A stretch of DNA of 64,000 nucleotides from Chitinophaga hostae (GCF_018224885.1 NZ_JAGTXB010000004.1:434001-498000), one strand, 5' to 3'. Shown: positions 23,768-33,203, numbered from the stretch's first letter. Made by a program: numbers and translations. Notes: generated by a model not told the origin, from the sequence alone.

Positions 23768-24637
23768 ATGCACAAAGCAGGTTTTGTAAATATTTTCGGT
23801 AAGCCCAATGCGGGGAAAAGCACATTGCTGAACGCCATTATCGGTGAGAAGCTGGCTATCATATCTCCTAAGGTGCAAACCACACGGCATCGTATCACCG
23901 GGGTATTAACAGACCCTGCCTATCAGATCGTGTTTTCCGATACGCCGGGTATTATTGATCCTAAATACAAGCTGCACGAGAAAATGATGGGGGCGGTGAA
24001 ATCCGCGCTGGAAGATGCTGATGTGGCTTTGCTGATCATGGACGCCAAAGATTCCCTGGAAGAAAACCTGGAAATGTTTGACTCGCTGAAACTGAAAGTG
24101 CCCATTATCCTGATCATCAATAAGATGGATAATATCCTGAAAGAGGAAATGGCGGTGTTAATTGAACGGGCAAAAGCATGGGGCAAAGCAGCAGCGGTAG
24201 TACCGGTGTCTGCCATGCAGAAAAAAGGTATTAAGGAATTACTGGCTGAAATTGTAGCCTTGCTGCCGCAAGCCAATGCTTTTTATCCTGATGACACACT
24301 AACGGATAAGTCTACACGCTTTTTCGTGGCAGAAATGATCCGTGAAAAAATATTCCAGTTATTCGAGGAGGAAATTCCTTATCACACTACGGTAATTGTT
24401 ACGCAATTCCAGGAAAAGGAAACACTGACAAAGATCACCGCGGAAATCATTGTTACCCGCGACACCCAGAAAGGTATTATCCTGGGCGAAAGAGGGAAAT
24501 CGATCCGCGAGATAGGCACATTGGCCCGTCAGGACATAGAGAAATTCATAGAAAGAAAAGTATTCCTGGAGCTGTTTGTAAAAGTACGCGGGAAATGGCG
24601 TGATAATGATACATTCCTGAAGGAATACGGATATTAA
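23768..24637 (+). CDS. era: GTPase Era
   Basis: 289 residues. G1 motif GKPNAGKST (11-19), G3 DTPGI, G4 NKMD and the C-terminal KH domain with GERGKSIREIG are all present. Era binds the 3' end of 16S rRNA and assists 30S maturation. ATG 23768 is the start, since the family begins with HKAGFVNIFGK; a TTG 33 bases upstream would add a non-conserved extension. It is followed by der in the same direction 56 bases downstream. Confidence 0.96.
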   Translation: MHKAGFVNIFGKPNAGKSTLLNAIIGEKLAIISPKVQTTRHRITGVLTDPAYQIVFSDTPGIIDPKYKLHEKMMGAVKSALEDADVALLIMDAKDSLEENLEMFDSLKLKVPIILIINKMDNILKEEMAVLIERAKAWGKAAAVVPVSAMQKKGIKELLAEIVALLPQANAFYPDDTLTDKSTRFFVAEMIREKIFQLFEEEIPYHTTVIVTQFQEKETLTKITAEIIVTRDTQKGIILGERGKSIREIGTLARQDIEKFIERKVFLELFVKVRGKWRDNDTFLKEYGY

Positions 24638-24693
24638 TAATAAAAAATTCCTGGATGTATTATCCAGGTTAGTACGACAAAATTTAATAGAAA

Positions 24694-26007
24694 ATGGCAG
24701 GATTTACAGTAGCTATAGTGGGTCGCCCCAACGTAGGCAAATCAACGTTGTTCAATCGTTTACTGGAGCAACGTAAGGCTATCGTGGACGACCAGAGCGG
24801 TGTAACCCGTGATCGTCAATATGGTATTGCCGACTGGAATGGTAAAACATTCAACGTGGTAGACACCGGCGGATTTGTAGCAGGCAGTGATGATGTATTT
24901 GAGCGGGAAATCCGCAAACAGGCAAAAGTAGCCATAGAAGAGGCCAACCTGATCATTTTTATGTGTGATGTAACCACTGGTATTACCGACCTGGATTCAG
25001 ATGTAGCTAATATCCTGCGCCGTGCCTCCAAACCGGTTTACTTAGTGGTAAATAAAGTAGATAATCACCAACGGCAGCTGGAAGCGACAGAGTTTTACAG
25101 CCTTGGTTTTGAACATATTTTCTTCCTTTCTTCCATGAGCGGGAGCGGTACCGGCGAATTGCTGGATGAGTTAGTGAGCAATATCACGCCTGAAATGGGA
25201 GAGGCCAGCCTGGACACAGATTTGCCCAAAATCGCTATTATCGGGCAACCGAATGTGGGTAAGTCATCCTTGCTGAATGCATTGGTAGGTGCAGAACGCA
25301 ATATCGTTTCAGATATTGCCGGTACCACCCGCGACACCATTCACACCCATTACAACATGTTCCAGAAGGACTTTATGCTGATCGATACCGCAGGTATCCG
25401 GCGTAAAACCAAGGTGAACGAGGACCTGGAGTTTTACTCTGTGATCCGTGCCATCAAGGCGGTTGATGAATCTGATGTGGTGATGTTGCTGCTGGACGCT
25501 GAAAAGGGCGTAACGGCACAGGATCTGAGCATTTTTAGTCTCGCTACCCGTAAAGGTAAAGGCATCGTAGTACTGGTAAACAAATGGGATACCGTTGAAA
25601 AAGGCACCAATACTGCGAGAGATTACGAAAAGGAACTGAAGCAACGCCTGGCACCATTCTCCGACGTGCCGGTTATCTTTACTTCTGTCATAGAAAAGCA
25701 GCGTATTTTCAAAGCCATCGAAACCGCGCTGGAGGTGTATGACAACCGCAAACGCAGGATACAGACTTCCGTGTTGAATGAAATACTGCTGAAAGCGATT
25801 GAAGCTTATCACCCGCCGGTAGTAAGAGGTATTCCTATCCGCATTAAATATGTAACGCAGCTGCCTACGCATACGCCGGCATTTGCCTTTTTCTGTAACC
25901 TGCCGGACGATGTGAAAACGCCGTATCGTAACTACCTGGAAAACCAGATCCGTTCGAACTTCAACTTCACCGGAGTACCATTAAAGATATTTTTCAGGAA
26001 AAAATAG
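24694..26007 (+). CDS. der: GTPase Der (EngA)
   Basis: 437 residues with two consecutive G domains: GRPNVGKST with DTGGF in the first and GQPNVGKSS with DTAGIRRKTK in the second, then a KH-like C-terminal domain ending in FFRKK. Der acts in 50S subunit assembly. All motifs are intact. Era and Der next to each other suits a ribosome assembly pair. Confidence 0.97.
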   Translation: MAGFTVAIVGRPNVGKSTLFNRLLEQRKAIVDDQSGVTRDRQYGIADWNGKTFNVVDTGGFVAGSDDVFEREIRKQAKVAIEEANLIIFMCDVTTGITDLDSDVANILRRASKPVYLVVNKVDNHQRQLEATEFYSLGFEHIFFLSSMSGSGTGELLDELVSNITPEMGEASLDTDLPKIAIIGQPNVGKSSLLNALVGAERNIVSDIAGTTRDTIHTHYNMFQKDFMLIDTAGIRRKTKVNEDLEFYSVIRAIKAVDESDVVMLLLDAEKGVTAQDLSIFSLATRKGKGIVVLVNKWDTVEKGTNTARDYEKELKQRLAPFSDVPVIFTSVIEKQRIFKAIETALEVYDNRKRRIQTSVLNEILLKAIEAYHPPVVRGIPIRIKYVTQLPTHTPAFAFFCNLPDDVKTPYRNYLENQIRSNFNFTGVPLKIFFRKK

Positions 26008-26037
26008 CCGTTTTTGCTTAAAAAGAGATGACAGGAT

Positions 26038-26067
26038 TTTGTAATTTGTAAAATTTGTCTACCTTTG
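26038..26067 (+). promoter_or_regulatory. Promoter of the small lipoprotein gene
   Basis: TTTG (26038-26041) and TACCTTTG (26060-26067) separated by 18 bases match the Bacteroidota promoter arrangement, 31 bases before the ATG. Confidence 0.75.
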
Positions 26068-26097
26068 CGGCGGTTTTAAAAATAAAACAAACAAAAA

Positions 26098-26316
26098 ATG
26101 AAAAAAGTATTCGTATTCGCTGTTGCTGCAGGTATGTTCTTTGTAGCTTGTAACGGTGGTAGCACTCCAGCTGCTGATTCTACTGCAACTCCTGCTGTTG
26201 ACACAATGAACGCTGCTCCAGCTGCAACTGCTCCAGTTGATTCTGCTGCTCACGTTGATTCTGCTGCTACTGTAGCTCCAGTTGATTCTGCTGCTGCTGC
26301 AACTCCAGCTAAGTAA
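26098..26316 (+). CDS. Small Ala/Pro/Asp-Ser repeat lipoprotein
   Basis: 72 residues. A lipoprotein signal with the lipobox FVAC puts Cys18 at the mature N-terminus. The mature part is built from Ala, Thr, Pro and repeated DS units, with APVDSAA occurring near 46-52 and VAPVDSAAA near 63-71. It has no predicted fold, and the acidic repeats suggest a flexible cell-envelope tether or spacer. It has its own strong promoter and terminator, so it is probably well expressed as a single gene. No function can be assigned. Confidence 0.8.
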   Translation: MKKVFVFAVAAGMFFVACNGGSTPAADSTATPAVDTMNAAPAATAPVDSAAHVDSAATVAPVDSAAAATPAK

Positions 26317-26359
26317 GAGATTATTATATCACATAATATATCTTTCTTGCAAGAAATTA

Positions 26360-26392
26360 AGAAGCCCATCGCTTATGCGGTGGGCTTTTTAA
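26360..26392 (+). terminator. Terminator after the small lipoprotein gene
   Basis: AAGCCCATCGC and GCGGTGGGCTT pair with a TTAT loop, one G-T wobble, followed by TTT. Confidence 0.88.
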
Positions 26393-26418
26393 TTATACGG
26401 GGTTTACTTGCCGGGGAT

Positions 26419-26608
26419 TTTTTTCTTGCCCAGGATTAACGGTGATTATGATGATTTTCAGGATTTTTTTCTTTTTGATTTTAAAAGATTTGGGAAGATG
26501 TAAGCGGATTTGCTTATATCTTCCCAAATCTCTTTTAAAATCAAATCAATCACAAGAAAAAATCCTGAAAATCATCATAATCACCGTTAATCCTGGGCAA
26601 GAAAAAAA
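26419..26608. repeat. Family C long inverted repeat, copy C2
   Basis: Lies between the convergent lipoprotein gene and the SirB1-like gene. The outer arms are CTTGCCCAGGATTAACGGTG and its complement; the middle arms carry ATTATGATGATTTTCAGGAT and its complement; the inner arms are GATTTGGGAAGAT and ATCTTCCCAAATC around a loop containing GTAAGCG. Arm sequence differs from C1 but is complementary within the copy. Confidence 0.9.
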
Positions 26609-26614
26609 TCCGCG

Positions 26615-27487
26615 TTAATCTTCGATAATGCTCGCCAGGTTCATCAGCTCGTCCTGTTTATACGCATCTTTATCATCCTGGAAGCATTTGGCCAGTTCTT
26701 CCAGCAGGAATTGGATGATCTGCTTATTGGATTGCGGTTTGAAGTAGGAGGGTACAGATGGTACAGATACTCTTTTGAGATAGGTATCCACATCCTGTTG
26801 TGTATAGATCTGACCTTGTATCGGGTCAATGAAAAATAAGATCCGGTGGTCTGCAGGGTCTACCGGTGTTGAGAAATCGATATAGCTATCGAAATAAGCG
26901 AGGATAAACTGTCGTGGTATATTTACTGCATACACCGGTAAATCCAGCATACTGCAAAGGCTTTGGTAAATGATACCGTTGGTGACAGGATTCCCTTTTT
27001 TGGATTCGATCACCTGGTTTATAAAAAACTGGTTTTTGCGCTGATAGGAAACTTCTTCTCCTTTGAGGCCAAAATAGTTATAGATCATGCTGTTCAGCAC
27101 GTTGATCTGTTCGAGTGGCGTAAGGTAGTTATTCAGTTCGAGCCAGATATTGCGTTTAATCCGGTCTATTTCTGTGATGATCTGTGAATCGATCAGGTCG
27201 GGAAACTGGTACCTGGCGGCCAGTATGGCGCCCTGCATGAGGTCGTGCGTATCTGAAAGTCCCCATGCACGCAACGCAGCCTGCAAATCCTGGTAATGTA
27301 CCCGGTGAATCAGCAGTTCTATCCGTTCCTGAATAGCCTCGTCAATTGTATTCTCCCACAAATTCTCCAGGTTGGGGATAATATCTTTACCGTACAGTAA
27401 TATTTTACTGGCTACCGTATCAAATACCTCCAGATCCGGATCATCCAACAGGTGGAACAAAGCGTTTATTTCTCTGTTTTCGTTCAT
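26615..27487 (-). CDS. SirB1-like transglutaminase-fold protein
   Basis: 290 residues. The helical N-terminal half is followed by a segment reading KKGNPVTNGIIYQSLCSML then LPVYAVNIPRQF, which matches the SirB1/Transglut_core2 family (usually RRGNPISLSI and GLPVYGVNLPGHF). The family is related to transglutaminases and in some genomes sits with peptide release factor genes; its biochemical role is unproven. It lies 128 bases downstream of topA on the same strand. Confidence 0.78.
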   Translation of the reverse strand: MNENREINALFHLLDDPDLEVFDTVASKILLYGKDIIPNLENLWENTIDEAIQERIELLIHRVHYQDLQAALRAWGLSDTHDLMQGAILAARYQFPDLIDSQIITEIDRIKRNIWLELNNYLTPLEQINVLNSMIYNYFGLKGEEVSYQRKNQFFINQVIESKKGNPVTNGIIYQSLCSMLDLPVYAVNIPRQFILAYFDSYIDFSTPVDPADHRILFFIDPIQGQIYTQQDVDTYLKRVSVPSVPSYFKPQSNKQIIQFLLEELAKCFQDDKDAYKQDELMNLASIIED

Positions 27488-27615
27488 ACCATTATTATGA
27501 TCATGTGGTAATCATCAAATAATGTGATCCTGTTGGCAAATTAAATAATAAGCATATCACTCACACTGCAGTTATTATCATTGCCTCCATTTTCCATCTT
27601 ATTCTTACCACTGCG

Positions 27616-29967
27616 TTATTCAGCTTTCTTCTTCCTGGGTGGCGCTTTCTTTTTAGGCGGATTCGCTTTGGCTTCTTCAATGATGGCCTTAGCTTCTTCT
27701 ACTGTTAAATCGGCTGCCGTATCTATTTTTTCCTTTGGTATTTTAAAGTTCTTCAAACCCTGTTTGATGTAAGGGCCATAAGGTCCTTTCAGGATCTGTA
27801 TTTTTTCTTTTTCAAATATTTTGATGGTGCGTTCATCTTTTGCCGTACGTTTTTCAGCAATCAGCGGCGCTACTTCATCCAGTTCTACGGTGTACGGATC
27901 CATTTCCTTTTTCAGCGAATAGAACTTTTTATCATGCTGGGCATATGGGCCAAACCGGCCAATATTCACCACTACATCGGTACCTTCAAACAGCCCCAGG
28001 TTACGGGGCAATTTAAACAATTCCATGGCTTCTTCCAGCGAAATGGTTTCAATACTTTGTGTGGCCTTTAATTTTGCAAAACGGGGCTTTTCCTCATCTT
28101 CCACACTGCCTATCTGGATCATAGGACCATAACGGCCCATACGTGCCACAATAGGCTTACCGGAAGCGGCATCTGTTCCCAGCGGACGTTCTCCTTTTAC
28201 CCGCTCTGCATTTTCGAGCGTGTTTTCCACATCTTTGTGGAAAGGAAAATAAAATTCCTTCAGCATATTGTTCCACACCTTTTTACCACTGGCGATTTCA
28301 TCAAACTCTTCTTCAATTTTGGCGGTAAAGCCGTAGTCCATTACGTTGTTAAAGTATTGGTTGAGGAAGTCGGTAACGATCATACCCAGATCGGTCGGGA
28401 ACAGTTTTGATTTTTCGGCGCCGGTATTTTCAGATTCGGTCTGTTTGCTGATCTTATCAGCTTTCAGCACCAGGATGCGGAAATCTCTTTTAATACCTTC
28501 TTTATCTCTTTTTTCTACATAGTTACGCTTCTGTATAGTGGTAATGGTAGGCGCGTAGGTAGAAGGGCGGCCGATGCCCAGTTCTTCCAGTTTCTTTACC
28601 AGGCTGGCCTCTGTATAACGTGGCGCCGGGCGGGAGAATCTTTCAGTAGCCTTCATTTCTTTCAGGTCGAGCGATTGTTTTACCGCCAGTGGTGGTAATG
28701 AACCTTCCTGCTCATCTTCCTGTTCTTCCTCGTCGTCGTGGCTTTCCATATATACTTTGAGGAAGCCGTCAAATTTCAGTACTTCTCCGCTGGCTGTCAG
28801 CTCTTCGTGGTTGGTAGAGATATCGATTTTGGCGATGGTCTTTTCCAGTTCCGCGTCGGCCATCTGGCTGGCGATGGTACGTTTCCAGATCAGTTCGTAC
28901 AGTTTACGGGTATCGCTATCCTCTACGGTGGTGTTTTCCATGTAGGTAGGACGGATGGCCTCATGCGCTTCCTGTGCGGATTCATTTTTATTTTTGAATT
29001 TACGGTGCTGATGGTATTTGTCGCCGAAACTCTTTTTAATCGCTTTCTCAATTTCACCTACCGCGGTATCAGACAGGTTTACGGAGTCCGTACGCATATA
29101 GGTGATATTACCGCTTTCATACAGCTTCTGGGCCAGCAGCATGGTTTTAGAAACGCTGTAGCCTAATTTCCGGCTGGCTTCCTGCTGCAGGGTAGAGGTG
29201 GTAAATGGCGCTGCGGGCGATTTTTTACCTGGCTTTACCTGTATGTCTTTTACCGTATAGGCGGCGGCCACACACTGCTGCAGGAATTTCTCCGCGTCTT
29301 CGGCTGTTTTAAATTTGCCGGGACCGTCTGCCTTGAAGGAAATATTTTTACCATTGATGTCTTTTCCTGTAAAATAGGCTTCTACTTTAAAGGTGCTGAC
29401 AGACTGGAAGTGGTTGATTTCTCTTTCCCGTTCTACGATCAGTCGTACCGCTACGGACTGTACACGACCAGCAGAGAGGGAATTACGCATGCTCATTTTG
29501 CGCCACAATACCGGGGAAATTTCAAAACCCACAATACGGTCCAGTATACGGCGGGCCTGTTGTGCGTTTACGCGGTCCATATCCAGCTTGCGTGGATGCT
29601 GTACTGCATTTTCTATTGCCGGTTTGGTGATTTCATGAAAAACAATACGTTTGGTTGTTTTCGGATCCAGGTGCAACACCTCACACAAATGCCAGGAAAT
29701 GGCTTCTCCCTCACGGTCCTCATCCGTTGCCAGCCATACTTCGTCAGTATCTTTCGCCAGCTTCTTCAGCTCCTTTACTACCTTTTCCTTATCTTCCGGT
29801 ATAACATACTTAGGCTTAAAGTTATTTTCTATGTCAATCCCCATGTCATCCTTCTCCAGATCACGGATGTGACCGAAGCAGGACTTGACTTCGAAGTCTT
29901 TGCCCAATATTTTTTCGATGGTCTTGGCTTTCGCCGGGGACTCAACTATAACTAAATTTTTTGCCAT
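27616..29967 (-). CDS. topA: DNA topoisomerase I
   Basis: 783 residues. The Toprim domain starts at residue 1 (KNLVIVESPAKAKTIEKIL), and the active-site Tyr lies in GNITYMRTDS at about residue 289. The C-terminus contains three topo-C repeats (GRYGPMIQIG, GRFGPYAQHD, GPYGPYIKQG) instead of zinc ribbons and ends in a Lys/Pro-rich tail. It relaxes negative supercoils. This layout is normal for Bacteroidota. The divergent spacer to the DUF2520 gene carries a family B repeat. Confidence 0.96.
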   Translation of the reverse strand: MAKNLVIVESPAKAKTIEKILGKDFEVKSCFGHIRDLEKDDMGIDIENNFKPKYVIPEDKEKVVKELKKLAKDTDEVWLATDEDREGEAISWHLCEVLHLDPKTTKRIVFHEITKPAIENAVQHPRKLDMDRVNAQQARRILDRIVGFEISPVLWRKMSMRNSLSAGRVQSVAVRLIVEREREINHFQSVSTFKVEAYFTGKDINGKNISFKADGPGKFKTAEDAEKFLQQCVAAAYTVKDIQVKPGKKSPAAPFTTSTLQQEASRKLGYSVSKTMLLAQKLYESGNITYMRTDSVNLSDTAVGEIEKAIKKSFGDKYHQHRKFKNKNESAQEAHEAIRPTYMENTTVEDSDTRKLYELIWKRTIASQMADAELEKTIAKIDISTNHEELTASGEVLKFDGFLKVYMESHDDEEEQEDEQEGSLPPLAVKQSLDLKEMKATERFSRPAPRYTEASLVKKLEELGIGRPSTYAPTITTIQKRNYVEKRDKEGIKRDFRILVLKADKISKQTESENTGAEKSKLFPTDLGMIVTDFLNQYFNNVMDYGFTAKIEEEFDEIASGKKVWNNMLKEFYFPFHKDVENTLENAERVKGERPLGTDAASGKPIVARMGRYGPMIQIGSVEDEEKPRFAKLKATQSIETISLEEAMELFKLPRNLGLFEGTDVVVNIGRFGPYAQHDKKFYSLKKEMDPYTVELDEVAPLIAEKRTAKDERTIKIFEKEKIQILKGPYGPYIKQGLKNFKIPKEKIDTAADLTVEEAKAIIEEAKANPPKKKAPPRKKKAE

Positions 29968-30142
29968 GTATGCTTCTTTAATATGCTGCTAAATACGCAA
30001 AATTCTGTTAAATAATTACTTCAAGGAATTCCGCAATAATATAAAAGTACCGTCAAATTAAAAAATAAGGTCACTTTTAAACGTTAAAATAGGTTGTAAT
30101 GTAATGAAAAAAACGGGGACCCGCTAAAACACGTATATTTAA

Positions 30143-30243
30143 AGAATTACGAATTATGAATTACGGATTTCCAGGGAGATTCCCCGTTTTTCTCCCATAA
30201 AGCGTAATTCGTAATTTGTAATTCGTAATTCCCAATTCTTTCA
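30143..30243. repeat. Family B inverted repeat, copy 2
   Basis: Left arm GAATTACGAATTATGAATTA then CGGATTT; right arm GCGTAATTCGTAATTTGTAA then TTCGTAATTC. A GGGAG/CTCCC dyad lies in the centre. It ends a few bases before the DUF2520 start codon. Confidence 0.8.
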
Positions 30244-30246
30244 ATC

Positions 30247-31011
30247 ATGGATATAGTCATCATTGGTACTGGTAATGTTGCATATTGCTTTGGACAGCTC
30301 TTAAAAATTCATGGCCACCAGATCAAGCAGGTAGTGAGCCGGCAGCTGACGCATGCGCGGGAGCTGGGTGAAATGCTGAATGCCTCCTATACCGACGATT
30401 TGCTGGATATTAATATGGAGGCCGACGTTTACCTGCTGGCCGTAAGTGATGCCGCCATTGCGGAGTTAAGCGACCAGCTGCGCCTGGGCAAACGCATTGT
30501 GGCACATACTGCCGGTGCCGTGCCGTTGGGAGCCATCTCGCGGATCTCTGCCAATACGGGTGTATTATATCCTTTACAATCTATCCGTAAGGAAATTAAA
30601 AGTTATCCACCTATCCCGGTGATGCTGGAGGCCAGCAACGATGAAGTACTGCGCCGTTTACAGGCCCTCGCCCAAAGCATTTCAGGCAGTGTTACCGTTA
30701 CCACCTCCGCCCAGCGGCTTAAATATCATCTCACGGCGGTGCTTTGCAATAATTTCACCAACCACCTGATTGCCCAGGCTAAGGCTTATTGTGAAAAAGA
30801 GGAGCTCGATTTTACCCTGTTGCAACCTATTATAAAGGAGACATTTGACCGGCTGGAGAAATACCCGCCCGAAACCGTGCAAACCGGTCCGGCCCTCCGC
30901 CAGGATGAAACTACCATGAGCCTGCACCGGGACCTGCTGGCCGGCAACGAATACCTGCAGCTGGTGTACCAGGTTATGTCAGATGCGATTTACCAGTTCC
31001 ACCATAAATAG
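30247..31011 (+). CDS. DUF2520 Rossmann-fold protein
   Basis: 254 residues. The N-terminal dinucleotide-binding motif is DIVIIGTGNVAYCFG (2-16). HTAGAVPLGAI and GVLYPLQSIRKE in the middle and a helical C-terminal half are typical of DUF2520 proteins, which resemble ketopantoate/F420-dependent reductases. Substrate unknown. In Bacteroidota this gene is often next to kdsC, as here (127 bases upstream). Confidence 0.82.
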   Translation: MDIVIIGTGNVAYCFGQLLKIHGHQIKQVVSRQLTHARELGEMLNASYTDDLLDINMEADVYLLAVSDAAIAELSDQLRLGKRIVAHTAGAVPLGAISRISANTGVLYPLQSIRKEIKSYPPIPVMLEASNDEVLRRLQALAQSISGSVTVTTSAQRLKYHLTAVLCNNFTNHLIAQAKAYCEKEELDFTLLQPIIKETFDRLEKYPPETVQTGPALRQDETTMSLHRDLLAGNEYLQLVYQVMSDAIYQFHHK

Positions 31012-31130
31012 AATTACGAATCAGGAATTAGGAATTACGGATTTGTGGGTAGATGGTTGCTTCATTCCTACCCGCAAATCCGTAATTCGTAATTCCTAAT
31101 TCGTCATTTCTAATTCGTAATTCTTTACTT
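31009..31130. repeat. Family B inverted repeat, copy 3
   Basis: Left arm GAATTACGAATCAGGAATTA then GGAATTACGGATTTG; right arm CAAATCCGTAATTCGTAATT then CCTAATTCG. The central dyad is GTGGGTAG/CTACCCGC. It fills the gap between the DUF2520 gene and kdsC, and its right end runs into the promoter element TACTTTTG. Confidence 0.85.
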
Positions 31131-31133
31131 TTG
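31126..31133 (+). promoter_or_regulatory. -7 element TACTTTTG five bases before the kdsC start codon
   Basis: Matches TAnnTTTG. With ATG at 31139, transcription would begin at or almost at the start codon, so this would be a leaderless or near-leaderless transcript. Confidence 0.5.
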
Positions 31134-31138
31134 GCCCC

Positions 31139-31660
31139 ATGAACGTATTGGCTTTATTTAAATCTATTACCACTTTTGTGCTCGATGTAGATGGCGTACT
31201 CACGGATGGTACCCTGCAGTTGCTGCCGGGGGGAGAAATGTCCCGCAGGATGAATATCAAGGATGGCTATGCCTTACAGCTGGCGGTGAAGAAAGGCTAC
31301 AGGGTGGTGATCATCTCCGGAGGAAAATCAGAAAGTGTAGTAAGCAGGTTACAGGGGCTTGGGATCAAAGACATTTATACCGGTGTACATGATAAGCAGG
31401 AAAAACTGCAGGATTATGTATTTGAAAATGAGCTGCGCTGGGAAGAGATATTATATATGGGAGATGATATCCCGGATTATCTGCCTATGCAGCTCGTAGG
31501 ATTGCCCACCTGCCCGGGAGATGCCGCGGCAGAAATAAAAAGTATCTCAAAGTATATTTCCCCTTTCCCCGGTGGCCAGGGGTGCGTGCGGGAAGTCATG
31601 GAAAAAGTGCTGAAACTGAATGGACATTGGTTAATGGATGAAGGAATTGCATCGAAATAA
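31139..31660 (+). CDS. kdsC: KDO-8-phosphate phosphatase (KdsC-like HAD hydrolase)
   Basis: 173 residues, the KdsC size. HAD motif I is LDVDGVLTDG (16-25), motif II is ISGGKSES, and motif III/IV lies in YMGDDIPDYLPM. It hydrolyses 3-deoxy-D-manno-octulosonate 8-phosphate for lipopolysaccharide core synthesis. Related HAD phosphatases act on N-acylneuraminate 9-phosphate. The next gene starts 14 bases downstream. Confidence 0.9.
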   Translation: MNVLALFKSITTFVLDVDGVLTDGTLQLLPGGEMSRRMNIKDGYALQLAVKKGYRVVIISGGKSESVVSRLQGLGIKDIYTGVHDKQEKLQDYVFENELRWEEILYMGDDIPDYLPMQLVGLPTCPGDAAAEIKSISKYISPFPGGQGCVREVMEKVLKLNGHWLMDEGIASK

Positions 31661-31674
31661 TAAAAGAAAAAACT

Positions 31675-32616
31675 ATGAAGCTTTGGGCTGCATTTTTTAA
31701 ACTGATCAGGTACCCGAACCTGATCTATATTGGCCTTACCCAGTTTTTACTGCAATATTGCGTAGTAGAACCTGTACTGCGCAGCTCCGGTGAAGAACCC
31801 TCACTGCCTGTTCCCCAGTTTATTTTACTCAGTTTGTCTACCGTACTGGTGGCTGCTGCCGGTTATATCATCAATGACTACTTCGATATTAACATCGACA
31901 TTGTTAATAAGCCGGATAAAATGGTGCTGGACAAGATCATCAGCCGCCGCTGGGCGATGGCCTGGCATACTATCCTTAACATGACCGGGGTATCCCTGGG
32001 TTTTATGGTGGCTTTTAAAACGGGGCAGTTTTACCTGGGCTTTACACAGGTGATCTGTTCGCTGCTGTTATGGTTTTATTCCACCTCTTTTAAAAGACAG
32101 GTGCTGATCGGTAACGTGGTTATTTCCCTGTTAACGGCGCTGGCGGTGGTAGTAGTAGGATTTTATGAGAAGCAGATCTACCATAGTTTTGAAGCGATTA
32201 TGTCGGCTACCGGCAGAAAGCTGATACAGATTATTGGAGTGTATGCGCTGTTTGCCTTCCTCATTTCCATGGTGCGGGAAATTGTGAAAGACCTGGAAGA
32301 CATGATGGGCGACAGCAAAGATGGTTGCCGTACGTTGCCCATTGCCTGGGGTGTGCTGGCCGCCAAACGCTTTTGTAATATGTTGTTGCTGGCATTAGCC
32401 ATCATCATCCTGGCGGTGGAAATAAGGGTGTGGATATTAGGCTGGTATATTGCCATCGGTTATTTATTGTTGTTTGTACAACTGCCATGCCTGTACGTTT
32501 ATCTGCGGTTGAAGCAGGCTACTTTACCGGAGCACTATCACAAAGTGAGTTCCCTGGTGAAAGTGGTGATGTTAACGGGTATTTTATCCATGATATTTTT
32601 TAAAATTTATTTATAG
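31675..32616 (+). CDS. UbiA-family prenyltransferase
   Basis: 313 residues with about eight or nine membrane helices. The two Asp-rich motifs are NDYFDINID near 64-72 and DLEDMMGDSKDG near 204-215; they bind the Mg-diphosphate of the prenyl donor. Bacteroidota members are often named geranylgeranylglycerol-phosphate geranylgeranyltransferase, but menaquinone or heme O type substrates cannot be excluded. The gene sits between kdsC and maf with gaps of 14 and 2 bases. Confidence 0.85.
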   Translation: MKLWAAFFKLIRYPNLIYIGLTQFLLQYCVVEPVLRSSGEEPSLPVPQFILLSLSTVLVAAAGYIINDYFDINIDIVNKPDKMVLDKIISRRWAMAWHTILNMTGVSLGFMVAFKTGQFYLGFTQVICSLLLWFYSTSFKRQVLIGNVVISLLTALAVVVVGFYEKQIYHSFEAIMSATGRKLIQIIGVYALFAFLISMVREIVKDLEDMMGDSKDGCRTLPIAWGVLAAKRFCNMLLLALAIIILAVEIRVWILGWYIAIGYLLLFVQLPCLYVYLRLKQATLPEHYHKVSSLVKVVMLTGILSMIFFKIYL

Positions 32617-32618
32617 AG

Positions 32619-33203
32619 ATGTATAAAGGTGAATCGGTTATCCTGGCGTCGCAGTCGCCCCGCAGAAAGCAGCTGCTGGAGCAGGCGGGTGTGCCTTTCC
32701 AGGTGAAGGTAGTAGAAACCGCAGAAACATTTCCGCCGGAACTGGCCGTACCGGATATACCGGTGCATATTGCCCGTCAGAAGGCGGCGGCTGTGCGCGA
32801 ACTGTGTGCTGAAACAGATATTATTGTAGCTGCCGATACAGTAGTGGTGCTTGATGATACCATCATCGGCAAACCGAAAGACAGGAATGATGCCATCGAC
32901 ATTCTTTCCCGTCTCAGCGGGCGCGAACATCGTGTAGTCACTGGCGTTATTATCCAACAGGCCGCAAAAGAAGTGGCTTTTTCGAAAACAACAGCGGTAC
33001 ACTTCAAACCACTCACGCTGGAGCAGATCACTTATTACGTGGATCAGTATAAGCCTTTTGATAAAGCGGGCGCTTATGCCATACAGGAATGGATCGGCGC
33101 TGTGGGGATTGATAGTATCAACGGTTGCTTTTACAACGTAATGGGATTACCGGTGAGCAGGGTGGTAGAGGAGCTGGAACTTTTTTGTCTTCCCCGGGAT
33201 TAG
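32619..33203 (+). CDS. maf: Maf-like nucleoside triphosphate pyrophosphatase
   Basis: 194 residues. ILASQSPRRKQLLEQAG (8-24), AADTVVVLDD and the later KAGAYAIQEWIG are the Maf/YhdE signature. The enzyme hydrolyses non-canonical or pyrimidine dNTPs. It is the third gene of the kdsC-UbiA-maf unit. The last residues (FCLPRD) and the stop codon lie inside the left arm of repeat C3, so the natural end appears to have been replaced by repeat sequence. Confidence 0.93.
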   Translation: MYKGESVILASQSPRRKQLLEQAGVPFQVKVVETAETFPPELAVPDIPVHIARQKAAAVRELCAETDIIVAADTVVVLDDTIIGKPKDRNDAIDILSRLSGREHRVVTGVIIQQAAKEVAFSKTTAVHFKPLTLEQITYYVDQYKPFDKAGAYAIQEWIGAVGIDSINGCFYNVMGLPVSRVVEELELFCLPRD

